From an uncultured Rubrobacteraceae bacterium (GTDB lineage: Bacteria; Actinomycetota; Rubrobacteria; Rubrobacterales; Rubrobacteraceae), in NCBI GenBank assembly GCA_902806015.1, contig CADCUZ010000059.1, positions 1 through 11,904 of the forward strand: a stretch of DNA of 11,904 bases. The letters run 5' to 3'. Below are positions 1 through 6,479 of the stretch, piece by piece (the stretch's first letter is position 1; the number at the start of each line of letters is the position of its first letter). The notes under the pieces are model-generated. The model made no database searches and was not told the DNA's origin. It saw nothing but the letters and a program-made list of their open reading frames with translations. The position numbers and the translations under genes were made by a program.

Positions 1-399
1 ACGCTCGTGGACAGGGCGATGGTCGAGAGCCTCAAGCCCGGGAGCGTCATCGTGGACCTCGCCGCCGAGGCCGGGGGCAACTGCGAGCTCACCGAGGCCG
101 GGGAGACCGTCGAGCACCAGCAGGTCAGCATCATCGGCCCCGTCAACGTGCCGAGCCGGATGCCCATCCACGCCAGCCAGCTCCTCTCGCGCAACATGAA
201 CAACCTTATAGGCCACATCACCGAAGACCGGGCGGAGGACAAAAACGAGCACGACCTCCACCCGAACCTGGACTTCGAGGACGAGATCATCGACACCACC
301 TGCATCGCCCACGACGGCAAGGTCCGCCAGGAGGCGACCCGCGAGGCGCTGCAGGAGACGGCCGACGGTGGGACGGACAGAGAGAGCGAGGCCGGCTAA
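1..399 (+). CDS. pntAA: NAD(P) transhydrogenase subunit alpha part 1, C-terminal fragment
   Basis: This is the 3' part of a gene that begins before the window; the frame is open from base 1 to the TAA at 397-399 (132 residues visible). The product is the soluble NAD(H)-binding domain I of proton-translocating transhydrogenase, which passes hydride between NADH and NADP+ in the cytoplasm. The visible part carries the family signature around residues 12-25 (KPGSVIVDLAAEAGGNCE) and then IIGPVNVPSRMPIHASQLLSRN, the end of the Rossmann-like alanine dehydrogenase/PntA fold. An acidic tail of about 55 residues follows, ending TDRESEAG. pntAB starts 3 nt after the stop and pntB 3 nt after that, which is the split alpha-subunit arrangement common in Actinobacteria, Thermus and Rhodospirillum. 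The ATG at position 7 is internal, not the start. Identification is secure; only the N-terminal side is missing. Confidence 0.93.
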   Translation, partial: TLVDRAMVESLKPGSVIVDLAAEAGGNCELTEAGETVEHQQVSIIGPVNVPSRMPIHASQLLSRNMNNLIGHITEDRAEDKNEHDLHPNLDFEDEIIDTTCIAHDGKVRQEATREALQETADGGTDRESEAG

Positions 400-402
400 C
401 AG

Positions 403-711
403 ATGCAGGAACTGCTGGCGCAGCTCGCCATCTTCATCATCGCGGCTTTCCTGGGGTTCGAGCTCATCTCGCGGGTGCCGAACCTGCTGCACACGCCGCT
501 CATGAGCGCGACCAACGCCATCCACGGGGTGATACTGGTGGGCGGCATGATAACGCTCGCCTCCGAGGGCAGCTTCGCTATAAAGGTCGTCGGCTTCGTG
601 GCCGTGTTCTTCGGGGCGCTGAACGTGGTCGGCGGCTTCTGGGTGACGAACCGGATGCTCGGCATGTTCCGCCCCCCGCGTCCCAGGGTCAAGAAGAGAA
701 CAGAGGGCTAA
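403..711 (+). CDS. pntAB: NAD(P) transhydrogenase subunit alpha part 2 (membrane)
   Basis: This 102-residue membrane protein forms part of domain II, the proton channel of transhydrogenase, together with the membrane half of PntB. Three hydrophobic helices are visible at about residues 4-24, 40-60 and 63-85. The motif PLMSATNAIHGVILVGG (residues 30-46) is the hallmark of PntAB/PntA membrane domains; the SATNAIHG stretch is highly conserved and lies by the proton path. The C-terminus is basic (PPRPRVKKRTEG), as expected for a cytoplasmic tail. The size is normal for the split form. The start is the ATG 3 nt after pntAA's stop; the Shine-Dalgarno sequence is weak (a GCGAGG stretch inside the end of pntAA), so translation is probably coupled to pntAA. 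Identification is very secure. Confidence 0.95.
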   Translation: MQELLAQLAIFIIAAFLGFELISRVPNLLHTPLMSATNAIHGVILVGGMITLASEGSFAIKVVGFVAVFFGALNVVGGFWVTNRMLGMFRPPRPRVKKRTEG

Positions 712-714
712 CCC

Positions 715-2121
715 TTGCAGGTCGCCACATTCCTGGCCTACCTCGCGGCGGCGGCGCTGTTCATCGTCGGCATCCGGCGCCTGCGTACGCCCGAGACCGC
801 CCGTTCGGGCAACACCATAGCCGCCGTCGGCATGACGGTGGCGCTCGTCGCGACGCTCTTCGTCATACGCTTCGAGAGCCTGCTCCTTATCGGGGCGGCC
901 GTGATCCTGGGCTCGATCCTAGGCGCCGTCTCGGCCCAGAGGGTGCAGATGACGGCGATGCCCCAGATGGTCGCCGCCTATAACGGCGTCGGCGGCGGGG
1001 CGGCGGCCCTTATAGCGCTCTCGGAGTTCTACCACCTGCAGACCGAGGGCGAGATTAGCGTGGTCGCCGCGATAACGGTTCCCTTGACCATCCTGGTCGG
1101 CTCGGTCAGCTTCATGGGGAGCGTCGTGGCGTTCCTGAAGCTCCAGGAGCTCGCCTTCACCGGCGCCGTCTCCTTCCCCCTCCAGCAGGTGGTGAACGCG
1201 CTGCTCTTTGTGGGCGTCCTCGTCCTTGGGGCGAACGCCATCACGGACGGGGCGATCCTCCCGTTCCTCTCCCCCGTCGCCTCGGTGGTCGCCGTCCTCG
1301 TGGCCTCCGCCATACTTGGCGTCCTGCTGGTCATCCCGATAGGCGGTGCGGACATGCCCATCGTGATCTCGCTCTTAAACGCCTTCACGGGTCTCGCGGC
1401 GGCGGCTTCGGGGTTCGTGCTGGAGAACTACATCCTCATCATCGGCGGCACCATAGTCGGCGCATCTGGCACCATCCTCACGCGCCTGATGTCGAGCGCC
1501 TTGGGAAGGCCCCTCCGGAAGATCATCTTCGCCGGCATCGCTGCCGCCGGGGCTAGCAAGGGCGAGGACCAGGAAGACCGCGAGGTCAACGACGTGGGTG
1601 CCGGAGAGGTCGGCGAGTACCTCTCCGACGAGGCGGATAAGGTGGTCATAGTCCCCGGCTACGGCCTCGCCGTCGCTCAGGCCCAGGGGCCGATGCGCGA
1701 CCTGATGGAGGCACTCGAAGCCGGGGGCAAGACCGTCCTTTTCGGCATCCACCCCGTCGCCGGCCGGATGCCTGGCCATATGAACGTCCTTCTGACAGAA
1801 GCCGGGGTGCCCTACGACAAGCTCTACGACCTCGAAGACATAAACCCCGAGCTAGAAGACGCCGACGCTGCGATCATCGTCGGGGCCAACGACGTCGTCA
1901 ACCCCGCTGCCAACGACAAGGAGCAGGACAGCCCCATAAGCGGCATGCCCATCCTCAACGTCGAGGCCGCCCAACGCGTTATCTTCATAAAACGCTCCCT
2001 TAGCCCCGGCTTCGCCGGCGTGGACAACCCCCTCTTCTACGACACCGACAAGACGATGATGCTGTTCTCCGACGCCAAACAGGGCCTCCAGGAAGTAGTC
2101 GGGGCGGTGAAGGGGAATTAG
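715..2121 (+). CDS. pntB: NAD(P) transhydrogenase subunit beta
   Basis: PntB (468 residues, normal length) supplies the rest of the membrane channel and the NADP(H)-binding domain III. Residues 1-265 are strongly hydrophobic with about eight to nine helices; MPQMVAAYNGVGGGAAAL (about 83-100) is a conserved domain II segment. A linker rich in E and D (about 283-303) leads to domain III, where KVVIVPGYGLAVAQAQ (about 311-326) is the NADP-binding glycine motif. GIHPVAGRMPGHMNVLL and VGANDVVNPAA follow, both family signatures. Translation starts at TTG 715, 3 nt after pntAB's stop, with a GAGGG stretch 8 nt upstream. The complex uses the proton gradient to make NADPH, or the reverse. The operon ends here: a strong hairpin lies about 65 bp downstream and the next gene is convergent. 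Confidence 0.95.
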   Translation: MQVATFLAYLAAAALFIVGIRRLRTPETARSGNTIAAVGMTVALVATLFVIRFESLLLIGAAVILGSILGAVSAQRVQMTAMPQMVAAYNGVGGGAAALIALSEFYHLQTEGEISVVAAITVPLTILVGSVSFMGSVVAFLKLQELAFTGAVSFPLQQVVNALLFVGVLVLGANAITDGAILPFLSPVASVVAVLVASAILGVLLVIPIGGADMPIVISLLNAFTGLAAAASGFVLENYILIIGGTIVGASGTILTRLMSSALGRPLRKIIFAGIAAAGASKGEDQEDREVNDVGAGEVGEYLSDEADKVVIVPGYGLAVAQAQGPMRDLMEALEAGGKTVLFGIHPVAGRMPGHMNVLLTEAGVPYDKLYDLEDINPELEDADAAIIVGANDVVNPAANDKEQDSPISGMPILNVEAAQRVIFIKRSLSPGFAGVDNPLFYDTDKTMMLFSDAKQGLQEVVGAVKGN

Positions 2122-2181
2122 CTGGAGCTGTCGACACCTAGGTAAGATGAAGGACCGACCGTTAGAGGCGCATCCTTCGTC

Positions 2182-2268
2182 CTACTTGGCGAGCCTTTCA
2201 AGAGAAAGGCTCGCCACTTCCGCCTCGACCGCGGCGGAGATCCGGTCGGCGTCGGCCGCCTCGTCCAT
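2182..2268 (-). CDS. Possible 28-codon small ORF (speculative)
   Basis: An ATG at 2268 on the minus strand opens 28 codons ending in TAG at 2182-2184. The peptide runs MDEAADADRISAAVEAEV and then ASLSLERLAK. It is alanine- and glutamate-rich and would form an amphipathic helix; about four fifths of its codons end in G or C. It lies just after the MBL-fold gene on the same strand. Against it: no Shine-Dalgarno sequence, very short length, and the 13-bp terminator-like hairpin covers its last third. I recognise no family. It could be chance coding potential in a GC-rich spacer. Confidence 0.15.
   Translation of the reverse strand: MDEAADADRISAAVEAEVASLSLERLAK
2187..2216. terminator. Perfect 13-bp hairpin between convergent pntB and MBL genes
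   Basis: An uninterrupted inverted repeat, TGGCGAGCCTTTC (2187-2199) and GAAAGGCTCGCCA (2204-2216), closes an AAGA loop. It sits in the 172-bp spacer where pntB (+) and the MBL-fold gene (-) converge, so it could stop transcription from both sides. No run of T follows it in either direction, so it is not a textbook Rho-independent terminator; U-poor hairpins of this kind are proposed as terminators in high-GC actinobacteria. A second, smaller stem, TCCGCC/GGCGGA, lies at 2219-2238, and a near-palindrome CCGTTTAACGG at 2271-2281. Confidence 0.6.
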
Positions 2269-2293
2269 AACCGTTTAACGGAAGCTGACAGCC

Positions 2294-3196
2294 CTAAGCG
2301 CGGCGCTTCTCCACGTACCGCAAGATGCCGGCCGTCAGCATCTCGTAGTTGCCGGCGAGGTCGTAGCGTCCGGACTCTTCGAGGTCGGCGCCCTCGGCGA
2401 GCATCTCGGCGTCGCCCTTGATCCTCAGCCCCTCGGAGATCTCCTCCCGCGAGGCGCCCTCGTCGAACCGCCCCTCGACGAAGAGCAGCCAATCCTGGAG
2501 GCGCTGTTCGAGCTCCGAGAGGTGGCGGTTCACGTCCTCGTAACATCCGAAGTGGGTCGGGTGGAGGGTGCGCGGCCCGACGGTGCGGATCTTCTCTATG
2601 CTCCGCACCCACGCCTCGACGTCGATCTCCGGCGGCGGGGTCGGCGGCCGGACGTAGGACTGCCCCGGCAAACGGATGCCGGCCACGTCACCCGCGAAGA
2701 GCGAGCCCGAGTCGGGCTCCAGGTAGGCCAGGTGATGGCCGGCGTGCCCAGGCGTGTCGTGGGCGACGAGGCGCCCCCCCGCGGTCCCGACCTCCTCGGC
2801 GTCACCGAGCACGACCAGTCGGTCCTCCGGCACGGGCCGGGCGTCGCCCCAGAGCTCCTCCATCCTCTCGCCGTAGATGCGGGTCGCGCTCTTCACGAGC
2901 TTCGACGGGTCCGCGAGGTGTGGGTAGCCGAGATCGTGAACGTAGAAGGTCGCGTTCGGAAGGATCTCCGCGAGGTGCCCGGAGGCCCCGGCGTGGTCGA
3001 GGTGGATGTGCGTCAGGAAGACCTCCCGCACGTCTTCGGGGGATACGCCGCCCGTCTTCAGGCCGTTTGTCAGGTGCTCCAGGCAGGTCGTGGGTCCCGT
3101 CTCGACGAGGGCCGCCGAGCCGTCGCCGGTGAGGAGAAAAGAGGCTATGACCTGCTCCGTCCCCAAGAAGTTCAGGTCCACCGTCTCTATCTTCAT
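2294..3196 (-). CDS. MBL-fold metallo-hydrolase
   Basis: This 300-residue metallo-beta-lactamase-fold hydrolase is probably cytoplasmic, with a two-metal (usually zinc) site. The metal ligands are all visible: THIHLDHAG (residues 62-70, the HxHxDH motif), H151 in TPGHAGHH (148-155), D170 in LFAGD, and H215 in LHPTHFG (211-217). The arrangement resembles glyoxalase II-like and general MBL hydrolases. The C-terminal part (about 225-300) is helical and rich in E and R, and may add an accessory or dimer element. The substrate cannot be read from sequence; thioester, lactone or phosphodiester are all possible. The start is the ATG at 3196, supported by GGAGGGG 5 nt upstream and a TATAAT further up. 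The gene is monocistronic, divergent from apgM and convergent with pntB. Confidence 0.88.
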   Translation of the reverse strand: MKIETVDLNFLGTEQVIASFLLTGDGSAALVETGPTTCLEHLTNGLKTGGVSPEDVREVFLTHIHLDHAGASGHLAEILPNATFYVHDLGYPHLADPSKLVKSATRIYGERMEELWGDARPVPEDRLVVLGDAEEVGTAGGRLVAHDTPGHAGHHLAYLEPDSGSLFAGDVAGIRLPGQSYVRPPTPPPEIDVEAWVRSIEKIRTVGPRTLHPTHFGCYEDVNRHLSELEQRLQDWLLFVEGRFDEGASREEISEGLRIKGDAEMLAEGADLEESGRYDLAGNYEMLTAGILRYVEKRRA

Positions 3197-3201
3197 CCGC
3201 G

Positions 3202-3234
3202 CCCCTCCAGAGCCTCGTCGACGCGGAGATTATA
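3202..3234 (-). promoter_or_regulatory. -10 box and ribosome-binding site of the MBL-fold gene
   Basis: Read on the minus strand, a perfect TATAAT lies at 3234-3229 and GGAGGGG at 3208-3202, ending 5 nt before the ATG at 3196. This gives a leader of roughly 25-30 nt with a strong Shine-Dalgarno sequence. I see no good TTGACA at the proper distance; the sequence about 17 nt upstream is GGAAGT. The 94-bp spacer is shared with the divergent apgM gene, which has AAAGGA at 3276-3281, 9 nt before its TTG start. Confidence 0.55.
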
Positions 3235-3290
3235 CTCACCCGCTTTGCTAGACTTCCGGCTCCGTAGGGAGAAGGAAAGGACGCCCCGTT

Positions 3291-4499
3291 TTGGACCTCA
3301 ACCTCATGCGCGAGCTGTCGGTAAGCACGACCTCCAAGATCGTGCTCCTGGTCGTAGATGGCCTCGGCGGCCTCCCGATGGAGCCGGGCGGTCAAACGGA
3401 ACTCGAAGCGGCCGACACCCCGCACCTCGACGGGTTGGCCGCCCACTCGGACCTCGGCCTCTCTCGCCCGGTCGCCGCCGGCGTGAGCCCCGGCAGCGGT
3501 CCGGGCCACCTCGGCCTCTTCGGCTACGACCCCTTGCGCTTCCAGGTCGGCCGCGGCGTGCTCTCGGCGCTCGGCGTCGGCTTCGAGCTCCAGAGCAGCG
3601 ATCTCGCGGCGCGGATAAACTTCGCCACGCTCGACGAGTCCGGCAGGATCTCTGACCGCCGCGCGGGACGCATCCCCTCCGATAAGGGCGAGGAGCTCGT
3701 GGCCCTCCTGAACGAGAACCTCGAACTCGACGGCGCCGAGGTCTTTATCGCCCACGAGAAGGAGTACCGGGCCGTCGCCGTCTTCCGGGCCGACGGGCTC
3801 TCGGGCGGGCTCTCGGACACCGATCCCCAAAGGGTGGGGCTCGAACCGCTCCCCGTCGGCCCACACGACGATTCCCCCGAGGCCAAAAAGAGCGCGGGGC
3901 TCGCCAACACTTTTGTCCGGAAGGCCAACGAGGTCCTCGCCGACCAGCACCCGGCGAACACGGTCCTTCTGCGCGGCTTCGGGATGCACCCGGCCCTCCC
4001 CTCCTTCGACGAGGCATACAAACTGAACGCCGCCGCCATCGCCGGTTACCCGATGTACAAGGGCCTCGCGCGCCTCGCCGGGATGCGGCTCCTCCAAGAG
4101 GGCCCAGGCATCGCCGGCGAGTTTGAGACGCTAAAGGAGAACTGGGAAGCCCACGACTTCTTCTTTCTCCACGTCAAGCCCACCGACGCGGCCGGCGAGG
4201 ACGGGGACTTCGACCGCAAGGCCTCGGTGATAGAAGAGGTGGACGCGCAGGTGCCGGGCCTGCTCGACCTCAGCCCCGATGCAGTGGCCGTCACCGGCGA
4301 CCACGCCACCCCGGCCAGGATGAAGAGCCACTCCTGGCACGGGGTGCCGGTGCTCATCAATTCGCCCTACACTATGCCGACGGCCGGGAAATTCGGCGAG
4401 CGACCGTGCGCCGGGGGCTCGCTCGGCGTCTTCCCTGCAGAGGAGATCATGGGCTACCTTATGGGCCACGCTCTGAAACTCAACCGGTTCGGCGCGTGA
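3291..4499 (+). CDS. apgM: 2,3-bisphosphoglycerate-independent phosphoglycerate mutase, archaeal type
   Basis: This enzyme interconverts 3- and 2-phosphoglycerate in glycolysis/gluconeogenesis. It belongs to the ApgM branch of the alkaline phosphatase superfamily, which is shorter (about 400 residues) than classical GpmI (about 510). Visible motifs: metal-binding D23 in LLVVDGLGG; the phosphoserine nucleophile, probably S69, in [16 protein letters not shown] (66-81); [10 protein letters not shown] (86-95); metal ligands in [13 protein letters not shown] (294-306); TGDHATP (335-341); and KSHSWHGVP (345-353). The SGPGH form and the [11 protein letters not shown] segment resemble what I recall of Thermus-type bacterial ApgM. 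The start is TTG 3291, chosen for AAAGGA 9 nt upstream and a family-typical N-terminal lead of about 15 residues; the ATG at 3306 is possible but 24 nt from that site. The protein is complete at 402 residues with all motifs intact. Confidence 0.93.
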   Translation: MDLNLMRELSVSTTSKIVLLVVDGLGGLPMEPGGQTELEAADTPHLDGLAAHSDLGLSRPVAAGVSPGSGPGHLGLFGYDPLRFQVGRGVLSALGVGFELQSSDLAARINFATLDESGRISDRRAGRIPSDKGEELVALLNENLELDGAEVFIAHEKEYRAVAVFRADGLSGGLSDTDPQRVGLEPLPVGPHDDSPEAKKSAGLANTFVRKANEVLADQHPANTVLLRGFGMHPALPSFDEAYKLNAAAIAGYPMYKGLARLAGMRLLQEGPGIAGEFETLKENWEAHDFFFLHVKPTDAAGEDGDFDRKASVIEEVDAQVPGLLDLSPDAVAVTGDHATPARMKSHSWHGVPVLINSPYTMPTAGKFGERPCAGGSLGVFPAEEIMGYLMGHALKLNRFGA

Positions 4500-4530
4500 G
4501 GGCAGGCCGCCTTGGCCAGCCTTCAGACGG

Positions 4531-5247
4531 GTGAAGGCCGAAGGCCGTAACGTGGCGAAGCTCGCCGCGCTGGAGCGGGAGGTGGTTTCTTGCCGGCGCT
4601 GCCCGCGGTTGGTCGAGTGGCGGGAGAGGGTGGCGTGTGAGAAGCGGGCGGCCTACAGGGACGAGGAGTACTGGGGACGGCCGGTGCCGGGGTTTGGGGA
4701 CCCGGGGGCGCGGGTCGTGCTCTTCGGGCTCGCGCCGGCGGCTCACGGTGCCAACAGGACGGGACGTTTCTTTACGGGGGACCGCTCGGGGGATTTCCTA
4801 TTCGCTGGGCTCCACCGGACCGGGTTCTCGGATAAGGCCGTCTCACGGACCATCGCGGACGGCGCCCGTCTGTTTGGGCTCTGGATCTCGGCGGCCGTCC
4901 GATGCGCCCCGCCGCAGAACAGGCCTACCCCGGCCGAACGCGACGCCTGCCTCCCGTACGCCGCCCGTGAGCTGGAGCTGATTGACGCCGAGGTGATCGT
5001 CTGCCTGGGCGCGTTCGCCTGGGACGCGGCGCTGCGGCTGCGTGGCGTCCGGCCGAAGCCGAAGTTCGGGCACGGGACGGAGGCACGGGCCGGGGGACTG
5101 ACCCTACTCGGCTGCTACCACCCCTCCCAGCAGAACACCTTTACCGGCGTCCTCACCCCGCCCATGCTAGACGCCGTCCTCCTTAGGGCTCGAGAGCTGG
5201 CCGGCGTGGGCGGACCGGAAGGGGTCCGCCTTAGTCGGATAAAATAG
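4531..5247 (+). CDS. udgB: Family 5 uracil-DNA glycosylase (UDGb), 4Fe-4S
   Basis: This DNA repair enzyme removes uracil (and in this family often hypoxanthine or other deaminated bases) from DNA. The 238-residue protein shows the family 5 hallmarks: motif [14 protein letters not shown] (66-78), which lacks the catalytic Asp/Asn of families 1 and 2, followed by FFTGDRSG, and motif [11 protein letters not shown] (187-196). Four cysteines suited to a 4Fe-4S cluster are present: C21 and C24 (SCRRC), C125 (VRCAPP) and C140 (ERDAC). The start is uncertain. GTG 4531 gives a full N-terminus but has no clear Shine-Dalgarno sequence and lies next to a hairpin; GTG 4552 would shorten the protein by 7 residues and keep all motifs. 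It follows apgM by 31 bp and may be co-transcribed with it. The last codons hold an 8-bp hairpin. Confidence 0.92.
   Translation: MKAEGRNVAKLAALEREVVSCRRCPRLVEWRERVACEKRAAYRDEEYWGRPVPGFGDPGARVVLFGLAPAAHGANRTGRFFTGDRSGDFLFAGLHRTGFSDKAVSRTIADGARLFGLWISAAVRCAPPQNRPTPAERDACLPYAARELELIDAEVIVCLGAFAWDAALRLRGVRPKPKFGHGTEARAGGLTLLGCYHPSQQNTFTGVLTPPMLDAVLLRARELAGVGGPEGVRLSRIK
5209..5230 (+). terminator. Perfect 8-bp GC hairpin inside the end of udgB
   Basis: GGCGGACC (5209-5216) and GGTCCGCC (5223-5230) pair perfectly around a GGAAGG loop. The hairpin lies within the last 13 codons of udgB and is followed by TTAGTCGGATAAAATAG. It could end the udgB transcript or shape the leader of the next gene. There is no clean T-run, and its position inside coding sequence makes its role uncertain. 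Confidence 0.35.
5240..5245 (+). promoter_or_regulatory. Candidate -10 box (TAAAAT) for a leaderless lipoprotein mRNA
   Basis: TAAAAT overlaps the end of udgB and lies 8 nt before the GTG at 5254. No Shine-Dalgarno sequence precedes that GTG, so a transcript starting at or near it would be leaderless, as is common in Actinobacteria. No -35 match is evident at the expected distance (GGAAGG). Confidence 0.35.
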
Positions 5248-5253
5248 ACGTTT

Positions 5254-5754
5254 GTGGAGACCCGCGAGATCGCGAAGAGCCCTTCCGCTGCGCCCGTCGC
5301 GGCGTTGCTTTTCGCGCTTATCCTGCTGCTCGCGGCCTGCTCGGAGAAAACCGGGCAGAAGGGTGGAGATCCGAACCGGAGGGAAGAGCCCCGCACTGCG
5401 GCCACCCCCCCCGCGACCACCGGACCGGAGTCGACGGCGGAGGGGCCGCCCAAGATCACGCTCGGCGAAGAGCCCGGTGGGGCGCCACAGGTCGTCTTAC
5501 GCCTGGAGGGCAGCCCGAAGACCACGTTCTCCGGCCTATGCTCGGTGGGCGGCCAACAGAACGTCTTGGGCGGTAAGGTCCCCAAACGCTTCACCTTCGA
5601 CCCCGGCGGACGGGAGCTCTCGTGCCGTATCCAGAAACGTGACGACAACCGCGGCGCCTTAAAGATAATCCTCATCGCCGGCGACACGACCCGCTCCGTC
5701 CAGCAGACGAACTCGCCCGGCTCCACCATAAACGTGACGTACAAAAACAGATAG
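5254..5754 (+). CDS. Small exported lipoprotein, unknown function
   Basis: This 166-residue protein has a clear lipoprotein signal: a short N-region (METREIAKSP), a hydrophobic core (residues 12-27) and the lipobox LAAC with C29 as the lipidated cysteine. It would be anchored to the outer face of the membrane. A low-complexity linker rich in P, T, E and G (about 30-78) leads to a beta-rich C-terminal domain (about 79-166) beginning QVVLRLEG and ending STINVTYKNR. Two further cysteines, C96 and C124, could form a disulphide. The strand pattern and cysteine spacing loosely recall MmpS-like accessory domains of actinobacteria, but this is an impression only. The start is GTG 5254, 6 nt after udgB's stop; no Shine-Dalgarno sequence is seen. 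I assign no function. Confidence 0.75.
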   Translation: METREIAKSPSAAPVAALLFALILLLAACSEKTGQKGGDPNRREEPRTAATPPATTGPESTAEGPPKITLGEEPGGAPQVVLRLEGSPKTTFSGLCSVGGQQNVLGGKVPKRFTFDPGGRELSCRIQKRDDNRGALKIILIAGDTTRSVQQTNSPGSTINVTYKNR

Positions 5755-5848
5755 TGTTGAGCCGTCGGCCGGCGCCCTGGGCGAATGAAGTCCGCCGCGT
5801 CTGGCGATAAGCTGATAGCCGAAAGCCAAAAGGGACCGGGGGAGTCAC

Positions 5849-6412
5849 TTGAACAGAGAAGAAGCTTGGCAACTTATGTGCGAGTGGACGGAGGGCGACT
5901 CGTTGCGCAAACACATGCTCGCCGTCGAGGCCACGATGCGGGCTTACGCGAGGAGATTCGGCGAGGACGAGGAGAAGTGGGGCGTGACGGGCCTCTTGCA
6001 CGACATGGACTACGAGAAGTACCCCACCCCCGACGATCACCCCCTGGTCGGGGTGGCCGAATTGGAGAAAAGGGGCTACCCGGAAGACGTGCTCCACGCC
6101 ATAAAGGGGCATGCCGACTACCTCGACACGCCGCGCGACACCCTCATGTCGAAGACGCTCTACGCTGTGGATGAGCTCTCGGGTTTCATCGTGGCGTGCG
6201 CGCTCATGCGGCCAGAGAGGTTGGAGAACATGAAGGCCAAGAGCGTGCGCAAAAAGATGAAGCAGAAGAGCTTCGCGGCGGCAGTCAATCGGGAGGACAT
6301 CGTGCGCGGGGCGGAGGACCTCGGCGTGGACCTCAACGAGCACATAGAGTTCGTGGCCGCCGCGCTCCAGGAGCGTGCCGACGCTCTCGGGCTGGAGCCG
6401 GAAGCTGAGTAA
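5849..6412 (+). CDS. HD-domain (HDIG-type) phosphohydrolase
   Basis: This 187-residue protein is almost entirely one HD domain, a metal-dependent phosphohydrolase fold. The metal ligands are visible: H22 in LRKHMLAVE, H51-D52 in GLLHDMDYEKYP (48-59), H88 in IKGHADYL and D108 in AVDELSG. The pattern matches the small stand-alone HDIG proteins found in many bacteria, whose substrates (nucleotides or phosphate esters) are mostly unknown. No signal peptide or membrane helix is present, so it is cytoplasmic. The start is TTG 5849, supported by GGGGGAG at 5838-5844, 4 nt upstream. The 94-bp spacer after the lipoprotein gene shows no confident promoter. ddl follows 67 bp downstream. The domain call is firm; the function is not determined. 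Confidence 0.85.
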   Translation: MNREEAWQLMCEWTEGDSLRKHMLAVEATMRAYARRFGEDEEKWGVTGLLHDMDYEKYPTPDDHPLVGVAELEKRGYPEDVLHAIKGHADYLDTPRDTLMSKTLYAVDELSGFIVACALMRPERLENMKAKSVRKKMKQKSFAAAVNREDIVRGAEDLGVDLNEHIEFVAAALQERADALGLEPEAE

Positions 6413-6467
6413 ACCCCGACGGGGGCTCTGCTAGGATGGGACTGTCGGTGGGTCCGTCGGGGAGAGC

Positions 6468-6475
6468 AGGGGAGG
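6468..6475 (+). promoter_or_regulatory. Ribosome-binding site deciding the ddl TTG start
   Basis: AGGGGAGG ends 4 nt before TTG 6480. The alternatives GTG 6489 and ATG 6492 would lie 13 and 16 nt away, too far for good initiation. A TAGGAT hexamer at 6432-6437 could serve as a -10 box, giving ddl its own transcript with a leader of about 35 nt. Confidence 0.55.
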
Positions 6476-6479
6476 CGCA

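Noticed and set aside
2118..2612. 164-codon minus-strand frame overlapping the end of the MBL gene
   Set aside because: It overlaps the MBL gene out of frame and has arginine- and proline-rich shadow composition with no conserved motif.
2522..3655. 377-codon plus-strand frame
   Set aside because: It is antisense to the MBL gene, which has a complete metal site, and runs into apgM in another frame. Composition is arginine- and glycine-rich, typical of a shadow frame.
2802..4097. Long 431-codon minus-strand frame
   Set aside because: It lies antisense to apgM and overlaps the start of the MBL gene in another frame. It has no recognisable motifs and arises from GC-rich codon bias.
6414..6425. 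CCCCGACGGGGG stem after the HD gene as a terminator
   Set aside because: The stem is only 4-5 bp with a tiny loop and no T-run; too weak to list as a terminator.
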